Of a stretch of DNA of 64,000 bases, positions 8,144 through 19,361 are shown in pieces. Each line of letters begins with the position of its first letter. The first letter of the stretch is position 1. The notes below the pieces were generated by a model, which made no database searches, had not been told where the DNA came from, and saw nothing but the letters and a program-made list of their open reading frames with translations. This stretch comes from Lachnospiraceae bacterium (GTDB taxonomy: Bacteria; Bacillota; Clostridia; Lachnospirales; Lachnospiraceae), in assembly GCA_017448245.1 (NCBI GenBank), contig JAFSLV010000009.1, positions 1 to 64,000 of the forward strand, in the 5' to 3' direction. A program made the position numbers and the translations under genes.

Positions 8144-10528
8144 ATGACAGGTCTTACCACCGCCCAGGCGCAGGAAAACATGCGCCTGGGCTATGCAAAT
8201 ATCAGTGTCGACAATACGGCGAGGACGACCGCACAGATCATCCGCGACAATGTGTTGACGTATTTCAACGGAATCTTTCTGATTCTCGCGATCCTGCTGA
8301 TTGTAGCCGGGTCGTTTCGTTCCCTGACGTTTTTGCCCGTCGTCATCGCCAATACCCTGATCGGTATCATCCAGCAGCTGCGCGCCAAAAAGACGCTCGA
8401 CAGGCTGGCGGTGCTCAATCAGCCGACCTGTATCGCCTATCGCGACGGGCAGCAGGTCACCCTGCCCACGAACGCACTCGTCTTACATGACGTGATCGTC
8501 CTGAAGGAAGGATCGCAGATCCCCGCCGACGCGCAGGTGATCGACGGAGAGGTGGCGGTCAACGAGGCGCTTTTGACGGGCGAGGCGGACGAGATCGAAA
8601 AAAAGCAGGGCGCTCAGCTCATGAGCGGCTCCTTTGTCGTCAACGGCGCGTGTACGGCGCAGCTGACGCATGTCGGGGCCGATTCCTATATCAACCGGCT
8701 GAGCATGAAGGCCAAAGAAATGAAGTCGCACGAACAGTCGGAGATGGTCAAAAGCATCAACCGCTTTGTCATCATGGCGGGCATTGCGATCATCCCGATC
8801 GGCTGTGCGCTCTTCTTCCAGAGCATCACGAGAGGCTTTTCTTTCAGCGAATCGGTCGTGAGCATGGTCGCCGCCGTCATCGGCATGATTCCCGAAGGAC
8901 TCTATCTGCTGGTCTCGATCACACTGGTGTTGAGTGCGGTGCGCCTTGCGCGGAATCAGGTCATGCTGCATGACATGAAGAGCACGGAGACACTGGCGAG
9001 GGTCGACACGCTGTGCGTCGACAAGACCGGCACCATCACGGAAAACCGCATGGTTCTGACGGATGTCATCGTGCCGGAAGGGACGGAGGAAAACGCACAA
9101 AAGAATCTTGCCTCCTCGGTGCTGCCCGGTTATCTGGCGGCGCTCCCCGACGATAACGCGACGATGCGCGCGCTCAGGGAACACTTTGCAAACGGCGTGC
9201 GCACCCGTGCGACGGACAAGCTTCCTTTTTCATCCAAAAGAAAGTATTCCGCGGTGAGCTTTGAGGGCGCCTGTTTTGTGATGGGGGCACCGGAGATCCT
9301 GCTCCGCGCACAATACGAGACCTACCGCGCACAGATCGAACGTCATGCCGCAAGCGGATTGCGCGTGATCGCGCTGTGCGGCGTGCAAAAGAAAGAGGGC
9401 GGTGTGCCAAAGGCTTCGGAGGTGACGGGGCCGGAGCTCTTTTCACTGACGCCCGTTGTCTTTTTGACGCTGCAGAATCCCCTGCGTCAGGGAGCGGAGG
9501 AGACCTTCCGGTATTTTGAAAAGCAGGGCGTGGAGATCCGAGTGATCTCCGGAGACAATCCGGTGACGGTATCGGAGGTCGCGCTGCGTGCAGGGATCCC
9601 CGGTGCGGAGCGTTATGTCGATACGTCGCTTTTGCAGGATGAAGCCGCGGTGCGGCAGGCGGTTGAGGATAACATCGTCTTTGGCCGCGTGACACCCGAG
9701 ATGAAGCAGATCATCATCAAAACCTTACAGGCGCAGGGCAGGACCGTGGCCATGACCGGAGACGGTGTCAACGATATTCTGGCCATGAAGGACGCGGACT
9801 GTTCGATTGCGATGGCGGCCGGATCGGATGCCGCGGTGCAGGCGGCACAGGTCGTATTGCTGGATTCCGATTTTTCCAGGATGCCGCACATCGTGGCGGA
9901 GGGCAGAAGGGACATCAACAATGTCGAGCGGAGCGCGACGCTCTTCCTCGTCAAGAATCTCTTCAGCCTGCTGCTGTCGGTCTATACGATCATCAGTGTG
10001 CGGACGTATCCGCTGCAGCCGACACAGATCTCCCTGATCAGCATGTTTAATATCGGTGCGCCCGCGTTTTTCCTGGCAATGGAGCCCAATCACCGCAGGA
10101 TTACGGGGCACTTTATGATGCGCGTCCTGTTAAAGGCGATGCCGGCGGCCCTGACGGATTTTGCGGCGATCGCCGCGATGGTCGTATTCGGCGAGGTCTT
10201 CCTCGTGCCGAGGGATGAGATCGGCGTGGCATCGACGTATCTGCTTGCGATTGTCGGTTTTATGATCCTGATCAGGATCTCGAGGCCGCTCAACCGCTAC
10301 CGTGTGATCGTAATCGCGGGGTGCCTGGTCGGGATCATGCTGTTTTCTTATGTACTCAGCGATCTCTATGCGGTGTCGATGATTTCGAAGCGCTGCATGA
10401 TGCTGTTTGTGGTATTTGCGATTGCCACGGAGCCGATGATGAGGTATCTGACGCTCGCGTTCGGCAAGTTGGAGGGGGTTTTGACGGGAAGAAAAAAGGC
10501 GGACCGCCGTTTTGCGGCGCCGCAGTAA
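8144..10528 (+). CDS. P-type cation-transporting ATPase, CtpE-like
   Basis: Membrane ion pump of 794 residues. The actuator loop motif is present as LTGEADEIEKK, the phosphorylation motif DKTGTIT contains the catalytic Asp293, and the hinge motif TGDGVNDILAMKDAD is complete. The membrane motif IPEGLYLLVSI resembles the calcium-transporting CtpE group rather than heavy-metal pumps; there is no CPC motif and no N-terminal metal-binding domain. Calcium is therefore the likeliest substrate, by inference only. It begins 6 nt after tsf with a weak ribosome binding site, and a MarR regulator follows within 20 nt, probably in the same transcript. Confidence 0.85.
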   Translation: MTGLTTAQAQENMRLGYANISVDNTARTTAQIIRDNVLTYFNGIFLILAILLIVAGSFRSLTFLPVVIANTLIGIIQQLRAKKTLDRLAVLNQPTCIAYRDGQQVTLPTNALVLHDVIVLKEGSQIPADAQVIDGEVAVNEALLTGEADEIEKKQGAQLMSGSFVVNGACTAQLTHVGADSYINRLSMKAKEMKSHEQSEMVKSINRFVIMAGIAIIPIGCALFFQSITRGFSFSESVVSMVAAVIGMIPEGLYLLVSITLVLSAVRLARNQVMLHDMKSTETLARVDTLCVDKTGTITENRMVLTDVIVPEGTEENAQKNLASSVLPGYLAALPDDNATMRALREHFANGVRTRATDKLPFSSKRKYSAVSFEGACFVMGAPEILLRAQYETYRAQIERHAASGLRVIALCGVQKKEGGVPKASEVTGPELFSLTPVVFLTLQNPLRQGAEETFRYFEKQGVEIRVISGDNPVTVSEVALRAGIPGAERYVDTSLLQDEAAVRQAVEDNIVFGRVTPEMKQIIIKTLQAQGRTVAMTGDGVNDILAMKDADCSIAMAAGSDAAVQAAQVVLLDSDFSRMPHIVAEGRRDINNVERSATLFLVKNLFSLLLSVYTIISVRTYPLQPTQISLISMFNIGAPAFFLAMEPNHRRITGHFMMRVLLKAMPAALTDFAAIAAMVVFGEVFLVPRDEIGVASTYLLAIVGFMILIRISRPLNRYRVIVIAGCLVGIMLFSYVLSDLYAVSMISKRCMMLFVVFAIATEPMMRYLTLAFGKLEGVLTGRKKADRRFAAPQ

Positions 10529-10546
10529 GAACGGAGGACATGTATC

Positions 10547-10993
10547 ATGGAAGAAAAGTACGATTCCATCAGGCTCTGTAACCAGCTGTGCTTTCCGGTG
10601 TATGCCTGTGCCAAGGAGATCACCAGAGCCTACAAGCCGCTGCTGGAAGAATTTGATCTGACCTATACGCAGTATATCGCAATGATGGTACTGTGGGAAA
10701 AGGGGCAGGTCAATGTCAAGACACTCGGGGAGGCATTGCTTCTGGATTCCGGGACATTGACTCCGGTGCTCAAAAAACTCGAATCCAAGGGATATATCAT
10801 GCGTACGCGCTCCGAAAAGGACGAGCGTAATCTGATGGTACGGATCACGGAGGCCGGGGAACAGCTGAAGGACCGGGCACTCAGGCTCCCCGTACAGATG
10901 GGCGCCTGCATGAATCTGTCTCCTGAGGAGATCCGCACGCTCTATGACCTGCTTTATAAACTTTTGGGAAACGTGAGACAATCCTCCACATAA
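10547..10993 (+). CDS. MarR-family transcriptional regulator
   Basis: Winged-helix DNA-binding dimer, 148 residues. The core ALLLDSGTLTPVLKKLESKGYIMR is the recognition helix and following strand, and the basic wing (RSEKDERN) is intact. A conserved-looking Cys near the N-terminus (NQLCFPVYACAKEI) resembles the OhrR redox-sensing group, which uses an N-terminal cysteine to sense organic peroxides; that is a guess from one motif. It lies directly behind the P-type ATPase with a GGAGGA ribosome binding site. Confidence 0.85.
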   Translation: MEEKYDSIRLCNQLCFPVYACAKEITRAYKPLLEEFDLTYTQYIAMMVLWEKGQVNVKTLGEALLLDSGTLTPVLKKLESKGYIMRTRSEKDERNLMVRITEAGEQLKDRALRLPVQMGACMNLSPEEIRTLYDLLYKLLGNVRQSST

Positions 10994-10995
10994 TG

Positions 10996-11011
10996 TGGTA
11001 TAATTGAGGCA
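10996..11011 (+). promoter_or_regulatory. Extended -10 promoter placing the start of transcription on the mecA ATG
   Basis: TGG-TATAAT (extended -10; hexamer 10999-11004) is followed by only 6 nt before the ATG at 11011. A weak GAGACA at 10975-10980 could act as the -35 with an 18-bp spacer. No Shine-Dalgarno sequence can fit, so the mRNA is probably leaderless. Confidence 0.6.
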
Positions 11012-11754
11012 TGAAATTCACAAGAATCAACGAACATACGGTCAACTGCATCATCACGGCCGACGATATGGACGAGCAGGGGCTGTCGATCGAGGATATC
11101 TTTTCCAAGAGCGATGAGTCGATGGCTTTTCTGCAGGAGATTCTTGCGCGTGCCGCGGAGGAGGTGGATTACCGTCCGAGCAGCACGTTTTTGCCCATGC
11201 AGATTGCTGTGCTGCCCGACCAGTCGATCTCGCTGACACTCTCCGAGAATCCCAATCTCGCCATTGCGGATATGCTCAAAGGACTCGCGGATCGTCTGCG
11301 ACAGTTCCTTGAGGATATCACGGAGAGGACGGGTCTCGAGGCGACACACAGCGTATCGCACGATGAGACGGGCACGCACATCGACGTGCGCGTCGGCGAG
11401 GAGGATGCGCAGGCCAACAGGCTGTTGCCCCTTCTGCGCTACAGCGAGTATGTCTTTTCGTTTGATTCGATCGCGACGGCGGCGCGTTTTGCCGCCACCA
11501 TGCAGGGGATGCCGCCGTTAGTGAGCTCTCTCTACAAGGACGGCGACGGTGTCTATTATCTGCATCTTGCGCCCAAGGGCGCCAAATCCTTTGCTGATGT
11601 GCATGAAGAGGCGGCGGCATATGCCTCGCTCTTTATCCACGCGAGCGAGTACGGCTCGTTTGTCAGCGTGGAGCGCAGATACGTTCTGCACATGCAGGAA
11701 AATATGGATTTGATCATCCGTGACGAGGCGATGGAGCGTCTTTCTGCTCTCTGA
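11011..11754 (+). CDS. MecA-family adaptor protein
   Basis: Adaptor that in Bacillus delivers substrates such as ComK to the ClpC/ClpP protease; 247 residues. The N-terminal substrate-recognition domain (MKFTRINEHTVNCIIT, then GLSIEDIF) and the C-terminal ClpC-binding half with SEYVFSFDSI and the ending YASLFIHASEYGSFVSVERRYVL are typical of the family. The ATG sits 6 nt behind a -10 box with no room for a ribosome binding site, suggesting leaderless translation. The pseudouridine synthase gene follows 2 nt after the stop. Confidence 0.8.
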   Translation: MKFTRINEHTVNCIITADDMDEQGLSIEDIFSKSDESMAFLQEILARAAEEVDYRPSSTFLPMQIAVLPDQSISLTLSENPNLAIADMLKGLADRLRQFLEDITERTGLEATHSVSHDETGTHIDVRVGEEDAQANRLLPLLRYSEYVFSFDSIATAARFAATMQGMPPLVSSLYKDGDGVYYLHLAPKGAKSFADVHEEAAAYASLFIHASEYGSFVSVERRYVLHMQENMDLIIRDEAMERLSAL

Positions 11755-11756
11755 AT

Positions 11757-12494
11757 ATGCAATATACTTTCCCGATGCGTATCAACCAATATATCGCGCT
11801 TTCCGGTGTCTGTTCCCGAAGAAAGGCGGACCGCCTCGTGGAGGCGGGGGCCGTTTCCGTGAACGGGGAAAAGGCGGCGGTCGGCCGGCAGGTCTATCCG
11901 CTCGACGAGGTCCGTGTGGGCGGTGTCAAAATCACGCTGCCGGAGCGGATGGCGGTCTTTGCGTATTACAAGCCGCGCGGAATCGCCTGTACGAGTGCGG
12001 ATCCGCACATTCCCTACCAGCAGACGCTCTCTTACGTGATCGAGCATCAGCTCAAATTACCGCTTCGTGTCTTTTACGCGGGCAGACTCGACATGGATTC
12101 GGAAGGCCTGTTGCTGCTGACCAATGACGGCGTGTTGTCACAGTCGCTGATGCGCGGCGCCAATGAACATGAAAAAGAATACGTCGTCACGATCGACCGC
12201 AAGGTCACGGACGGTTTTATCCGCGAGATGAGTGCGGGACTCTATCTTGAGGATCTCGACATCACGACGAAACCCTGCATCGTGCTGCCGGAGCGGTCGG
12301 ATGACCATGCTTTTACCATCATTCTGACGCAGGGACTCAACCGTCAGATCCGCCGTATGTGCGCGACACTCGGTGTCACGGCCAAACGGATCGAGCGGAT
12401 CAGGATTCTCAATATCACCGCGGCCGGGATGCGCCCCGGCGATTGCAGGGAAGTAACCAGCGAAGAGCTCGAAGAGCTCTACCGGCTGGTATAA
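11757..12494 (+). CDS. RsuA/RluF-family pseudouridine synthase
   Basis: Isomerises specific uridines in rRNA (or tRNA) to pseudouridine; 245 residues. An N-terminal S4 RNA-binding domain ([23 protein letters not shown]) precedes the synthase domain with the catalytic-Asp motif [17 protein letters not shown]. The later [10 protein letters not shown] segment is characteristic of the RluF/RluB branch. The target position cannot be deduced. It sits 2 nt after the MecA-like gene; an alternative ATG six codons in is possible because neither start has a strong ribosome binding site. Confidence 0.88.
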   Translation: MQYTFPMRINQYIALSGVCSRRKADRLVEAGAVSVNGEKAAVGRQVYPLDEVRVGGVKITLPERMAVFAYYKPRGIACTSADPHIPYQQTLSYVIEHQLKLPLRVFYAGRLDMDSEGLLLLTNDGVLSQSLMRGANEHEKEYVVTIDRKVTDGFIREMSAGLYLEDLDITTKPCIVLPERSDDHAFTIILTQGLNRQIRRMCATLGVTAKRIERIRILNITAAGMRPGDCREVTSEELEELYRLV

Positions 12495-12507
12495 CGGAGG
12501 ACAGGAC

Positions 12508-15147
<2,640 letters not shown>

Positions 15148-15297
15148 GTGGCCGCGTGCGGTCTCATCTCCATGGCGCAAAATCGCCCGGCCCGGTTATG
15201 AAACAATCTTCGCTCACGGATCAAAGATAAATGTCCGCGGAGTCAGGCAGTTCCATACAGGGACGGAGAGGGAGATACAGGAGAAGAGGAAAAGAAG

Positions 15298-16443
15298 ATG
15301 TTGGCACTGGATCAGATGAAAAGTGAATTGACCGCACAAAAAGAAATGCTGCAGGAAGTGACGGCATCTCTTGGTGTGGAAGAAAAGAAGAGGCGTATGG
15401 AGGAATTGTCCCGGGAGATGGAAGAGCCGAATTTCTGGGACAATCCGGAAAAAGCCAATATCAAGACCAAGGAACTCAAGACCCTGCAGGATACGGTCGA
15501 AAAGATCACTCATCTGAACACACAATATGAGGACATACTGGGTCTGATCGAGATGGGTAATGAAGAGGGCGAAGAAGACAAAGAACTTGCCAACGGGATC
15601 CGCGAGGATCTGGACAGTTTTTTGAATGAGTTAGAGAGTATCCGTCTTGCCAATCTCTTAAACGGCGAGTACGACAACTGCAATGCCATCCTCAAGCTCG
15701 CGGCGGGGGCCGGCGGGACGGAATCGTGTGATTTTGCGCAGATGCTCTACCGCATGTACACGCACTGGGCGGAGCGCAAGGGATATGCGATCAGCGTACT
15801 CGACGAGCTCGAGGGAGACGAGGCCGGCATCAAATCGATCACCTTTCAGATCGACGGCGAAAATGCCTACGGGTATCTCAAGGCGGAAAAGGGCGTGCAC
15901 CGTCTCGTGCGCATCTCGCCCTTCAACGCGCAGGGCAAGCGTCAGACCTCCTTTGTGTCGCTCGACGTGATGCCGGACATCGAGGAGGATGTGGACATCG
16001 AGATCAATCCGGACGACCTCAGGATCGATACCTACCGCTCTTCGGGTGCCGGCGGACAGCATATCAACAAAACCTCGTCCGCCATCCGCATCACGCATCT
16101 GCCGACCGGCATCGTCGTGACCTGCCAGAACGAGCGCAGCCAGTTCCAGAACAAGGATAAGGCCATGCAGATGCTCAAGGCCAGGCTCTTTCTCTTAAAA
16201 CAGGAGGAAAACCAGGCGTTGCTCGACGATATCCGCGGCGAGGTCAAGGACATCGCCTTTGGCTCGCAGATCCGCTCCTACGTCCTGCAGCCCTATACGA
16301 TGGTCAATGACTTACGCTCCGGATTTAAATCCTCCAACGCCCAGGGGGTTCTCGACGGCGATCTGGATCCCTTTATCAATGCCTATCTCAAATGGAAAGC
16401 CACGGGCGCAAAGCCCGTACAGAACGAGGACGCGGAAGCGTAA
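15298..16443 (+). CDS. prfB: Peptide chain release factor 2, encoded in one frame
   Basis: Recognises UGA/UAA stop codons and triggers peptide release; 381 residues. The tripeptide anticodon SPF (in ISPFNAQGKR) identifies RF2, and the catalytic GGQ is in SSGAGGQHINKTSSA. Most prfB genes need a +1 frameshift at an in-frame UGA near codon 25. Here the equivalent place (after TASL, around 15367-15380) reads CTT GGT GTG with no stop codon, so the autoregulatory frameshift is absent. The ATG at 15298 has AGGAGAAGAGG upstream. It is 150 nt downstream of secA, the usual neighbour. Confidence 0.95.
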   Translation: MLALDQMKSELTAQKEMLQEVTASLGVEEKKRRMEELSREMEEPNFWDNPEKANIKTKELKTLQDTVEKITHLNTQYEDILGLIEMGNEEGEEDKELANGIREDLDSFLNELESIRLANLLNGEYDNCNAILKLAAGAGGTESCDFAQMLYRMYTHWAERKGYAISVLDELEGDEAGIKSITFQIDGENAYGYLKAEKGVHRLVRISPFNAQGKRQTSFVSLDVMPDIEEDVDIEINPDDLRIDTYRSSGAGGQHINKTSSAIRITHLPTGIVVTCQNERSQFQNKDKAMQMLKARLFLLKQEENQALLDDIRGEVKDIAFGSQIRSYVLQPYTMVNDLRSGFKSSNAQGVLDGDLDPFINAYLKWKATGAKPVQNEDAEA

Positions 16444-16470
16444 CGTTTTCGCTTCCGCGCCCTTGTCTTC
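16432..16470 (+). terminator. Candidate terminator overlapping the prfB stop
   Basis: GCGGAAGCG at 16432-16440 pairs with CGCTTCCGC at 16450-16458, with the stop codon in the loop region. The tail (GCCCTTGTCTTCC) is only moderately T-rich, so efficiency is uncertain. Confidence 0.45.
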
Positions 16471-16745
16471 CGGTATCTGACGGGTAGTTAATGTTTCTTC
16501 CTCCGTTCCCCATTACCCTGCAGATCTACCGATTTGTGAGACTACCCCGTTTCCTGTATCAAATATCTGAATTCCCCTCTCCGGAAGCAATTTTGACTGT
16601 ATAAGTCAAACAGCTTCCTTCCCACATACCATATATCGGACGTTTCCGGAAAATAATTAACAAGATATTGAACTTTTTTGTTTCTTTTTTCGTATTTTTT
16701 TGGTATACTAAAGATTGACCGGTTGGGACATCGGAGGAAAAAGCC
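16466..16745 (+). other. AT-rich intergenic region before the glycosyltransferase gene
   Basis: About 280 nt without a convincing gene. It becomes strongly T-rich toward the right and ends with a TATACT box at 16704-16709, whose best -35 candidate (TTTCTT, 17-bp spacing) is poor, then the ribosome binding site ATCGGAGGA at 16729-16737. It is probably the promoter region for the downstream operon. Confidence 0.5.
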
Positions 16746-17771
16746 ATGATTACGATCTCTGTATGCATGATTGTCCGGAACGAAGAGGCGCATTTGCAGC
16801 GGTGTGTCGATTCCCTGAAGGGGCTCTACGACGAGCTGATCATCGTGGACACGGGTTCGACGGACGCGACCAAGGAGATTGCGGGGCGGCTCGGTGCCAG
16901 GGTCTTTGATTACGTTTGGCAGGAGGATTTTGCCGATGCGAGAAACTTTGCTTTTTCGCACGCGACCTGCGAATATATCTACTCGGCGGATGCCGACGAG
17001 ACGCTCGATGAGGACAATCGCAAACGGTTTCTTCTTTTAAAAGAGTACCTGGACAAACAGATCGACATCGTGCAGATGTGGTACCGCAACCAGCTCGAGT
17101 ATGACACTGTCTACAATTATGACAAGGAGCTGCGCGCCAAGCTCTTCAAGCGCGTCAGAAGCTTTATCTGGGAGGGGGCGGTGCACGAGCAGGTGCGCGT
17201 TCATCCCGTTGTATTTGATTCGGATATCGAGATCGACCACCATCCCTCGTCCGATCACAGCGCACGCGACCTCGAGTATTTCCGCAAGATGACGGAAAAC
17301 GGGGAGACCCTGCCGGAGCGGCTGCATGACATGTATGCGCGGGAGCTGTGCAAGGCGGGCAGGGACGAGGATTTCCAGATCGCAAGGGAATACTTTGTGC
17401 GTGCGGCGGAGGATGCGGAGCTTTCCGGAGAAGGCGTGAAGCAGTCGTTTTACATCCTTGCGCGCGCCGCCATGATCGCGGGAGACGAAAAGTCGCTGAT
17501 GCGTTATGCGCTCCGCGATGTCGCGTCGGAAGCGAGCGCCGAGATGTGTTTTGAACTGGGCGTCTTCTACCGCGACGAAGGAGACATTCACGAAGCCATG
17601 ATCTGGTTTTACAACGCGGCCTACGAGACGACGCCGCTGCTCGATGTCCACCGCGGCAGCATCCGTCCGCTGACGGAGCTCGCCGCCTGTGCGAGGGCTC
17701 TCGGAGATGACGAGGGTGCCGCGCGTTACGAAGCGGAAGCAAAGGAAAGAGAACAACAGCACTATGCCTGA
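16746..17771 (+). CDS. Family 2 glycosyltransferase with C-terminal TPR-like helices
   Basis: Nucleotide-sugar-dependent transferase of 341 residues. The GT-A fold begins ISVCMIVRNEEAHLQRCVDSL, followed by ELIIVDTGSTDATKEIA and the metal-binding ADADE motif in YIYSADADETLDE. The second half is helical with TPR-like repeats, as in SunS-type and other GT2 proteins that modify proteins or cell-surface polymers. Acceptor unknown. Its last 8 nt overlap the start of hisC, which looks like a chance operon rather than a functional link. Confidence 0.82.
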   Translation: MITISVCMIVRNEEAHLQRCVDSLKGLYDELIIVDTGSTDATKEIAGRLGARVFDYVWQEDFADARNFAFSHATCEYIYSADADETLDEDNRKRFLLLKEYLDKQIDIVQMWYRNQLEYDTVYNYDKELRAKLFKRVRSFIWEGAVHEQVRVHPVVFDSDIEIDHHPSSDHSARDLEYFRKMTENGETLPERLHDMYARELCKAGRDEDFQIAREYFVRAAEDAELSGEGVKQSFYILARAAMIAGDEKSLMRYALRDVASEASAEMCFELGVFYRDEGDIHEAMIWFYNAAYETTPLLDVHRGSIRPLTELAACARALGDDEGAARYEAEAKEREQQHYA

Positions 17772-18828
17772 ACTGAGCAGCCACTTCAGACAGGTGACAC
17801 CGTATGTGCCGGGCATACAGCCCGCGCCGTCCCCCGATCTGATCAAACTCAACACCAACGAAAATCCCTATCCTCCGTCGCCCGCGGTGAAGGAAGCGCT
17901 GTCACGGACATCGGCGGAGCGCCTGAGGCTCTATCCCTCGCCGGAGGCGGAGCCCCTGGGTGAGACGATCGGCGCGCACTTCGGTCTTTCTTCTTCGCAG
18001 ATCTTTACCGGTAACGGCTCGGACGAGGTGCTCGCGCTTGCGTTTCTTGCGTTTTTCGCGGACGGCAAGCCTGTTTATTTTCCGGACGTGACCTATTCCT
18101 TCTATGAGGTATGGGCGGATCTGTTCAGTATTCCTTTTGAAAAAAAGAGACTCGGTGACGATCTGCGCATGGTCGCTTCCGATTATGCGGGCGCGCCCGG
18201 CGGCATCGTCTTTCCCAATCCCAATGCGCCGACCGGGATCTGCGAACCGCTCTCCTTTATCGAGGAGATCCTTACGGCCAACCGCGACGTCTGCGTGATC
18301 GTCGACGAAGCCTATATCGATTTCGGGGGAAAGAGCGCGATCTCGCTGATCGGAAAGTATGACAATCTGCTGGTCGTTCAGACCTTTTCCAAATCGCGCT
18401 CGCTCGCCGGCATGCGCATCGGTTTTGCCGCGGGCGCAAAGGGCCTGATCGAAAGACTAAAGGATGTCAAATATTCCTTTAATTCCTATACGATGAGCCG
18501 TGTCTCGATCGACGTCGGCTGCGCCGCGGTCAAAGACCACGCGTATTTCGAGGAGACGAGGGAAAAAATCATCCATACAAGAGAGCGGATGGAGCGTGCG
18601 CTTGCCGCGCTGGAATTTGAGTTTCCGCAGTCACAGGCCAACTTTTTATTTGTCAGGCATCCGCGCATCGACGCGGCCGTTTTGTACGGGGCACTGCTCG
18701 AGAAAAAGATCTACGTGCGTCATTTCGATGCGGAGAGGACGCGCGACTATCTGCGCATCACCGTCGGCACCGACGAGGAGACGGATGTGCTTTTGAAATT
18801 TCTGACGGAGTATCTCAAAGGACGATAA
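17764..18828 (+). CDS. hisC: Histidinol-phosphate aminotransferase
   Basis: PLP-dependent class I/II aminotransferase converting imidazole-acetol phosphate to histidinol phosphate; 354 residues. Family motifs are LNTNENPYPPSP near the N-terminus, NPNAPTG, VDEAYIDF and the PLP-binding lysine in TFSKSRSLAGMRIGFA. The ATG at 17764 is chosen because HisC proteins begin just before a VTPYVPG-like motif; it overlaps the upstream stop by 8 nt. No other his gene is nearby, so a broader aromatic or histidinol-phosphate role is possible. Confidence 0.87.
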   Translation: MPELSSHFRQVTPYVPGIQPAPSPDLIKLNTNENPYPPSPAVKEALSRTSAERLRLYPSPEAEPLGETIGAHFGLSSSQIFTGNGSDEVLALAFLAFFADGKPVYFPDVTYSFYEVWADLFSIPFEKKRLGDDLRMVASDYAGAPGGIVFPNPNAPTGICEPLSFIEEILTANRDVCVIVDEAYIDFGGKSAISLIGKYDNLLVVQTFSKSRSLAGMRIGFAAGAKGLIERLKDVKYSFNSYTMSRVSIDVGCAAVKDHAYFEETREKIIHTRERMERALAALEFEFPQSQANFLFVRHPRIDAAVLYGALLEKKIYVRHFDAERTRDYLRITVGTDEETDVLLKFLTEYLKGR

Positions 18829-18832
18829 TACG

Positions 18833-19354
18833 ATGGAAGCAATCTTACAATTCTATCAGAATACACTGGGCTCTTTTATGCCGCCGCAGGTCTTTATCTT
18901 TCTGGTATCGATGGTACCGCTCATCGAGCTGCGCGGCGCCCTTCCCATCGCCGTGGCGCTCGGCCTCCCCAAGGTCTCGTCCTATATCATCTGCATCATC
19001 GGCAACATGGTACCGGTGCCCTTCATCTATCTCTTTGCCAGAAGGGTGCTGGAGTGGGGAAAGGATAAAAAGCTGATCGGTCCCTTCTTTACCTTTTGTC
19101 TGAACAAGGGGGAAAAGGGCGGACAAAAGCTGCAGGAAAAAGCGGGGCGCGGGCTGTTTGTCGCGCTGATGCTGTTTGTGGCGATTCCTTTGCCCGGAAC
19201 GGGCGCATGGACGGGGACGCTGGCCGCAAGCATCCTGAACATGGGATTTAAGAGGAGTGCGCTGGCTGCCATGCTCGGCGTACTGATCGCCGGCGTCATC
19301 ATGCTGCTTGTGAGCGCCGGTGTCTTTGGCGCACTGGGGGCGGTCACCGGCTGA
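18833..19354 (+). CDS. Small multidrug-export-family membrane protein
   Basis: Integral membrane protein of 173 residues with about four helices, resembling the COG2426/PF06695 family. Diagnostic stretches are VPLIELRGALPIAVALGLP near residue 25 and AIPLPGTGAWTGTLAA near residue 115. The family is named for putative export of small toxic compounds, but its real substrate is not established. It starts 5 nt after hisC with AAAGGACG as ribosome binding site, and the helicase gene follows 8 nt after its stop. Confidence 0.8.
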   Translation: MEAILQFYQNTLGSFMPPQVFIFLVSMVPLIELRGALPIAVALGLPKVSSYIICIIGNMVPVPFIYLFARRVLEWGKDKKLIGPFFTFCLNKGEKGGQKLQEKAGRGLFVALMLFVAIPLPGTGAWTGTLAASILNMGFKRSALAAMLGVLIAGVIMLLVSAGVFGALGAVTG

Positions 19355-19361
19355 ATCGTAT

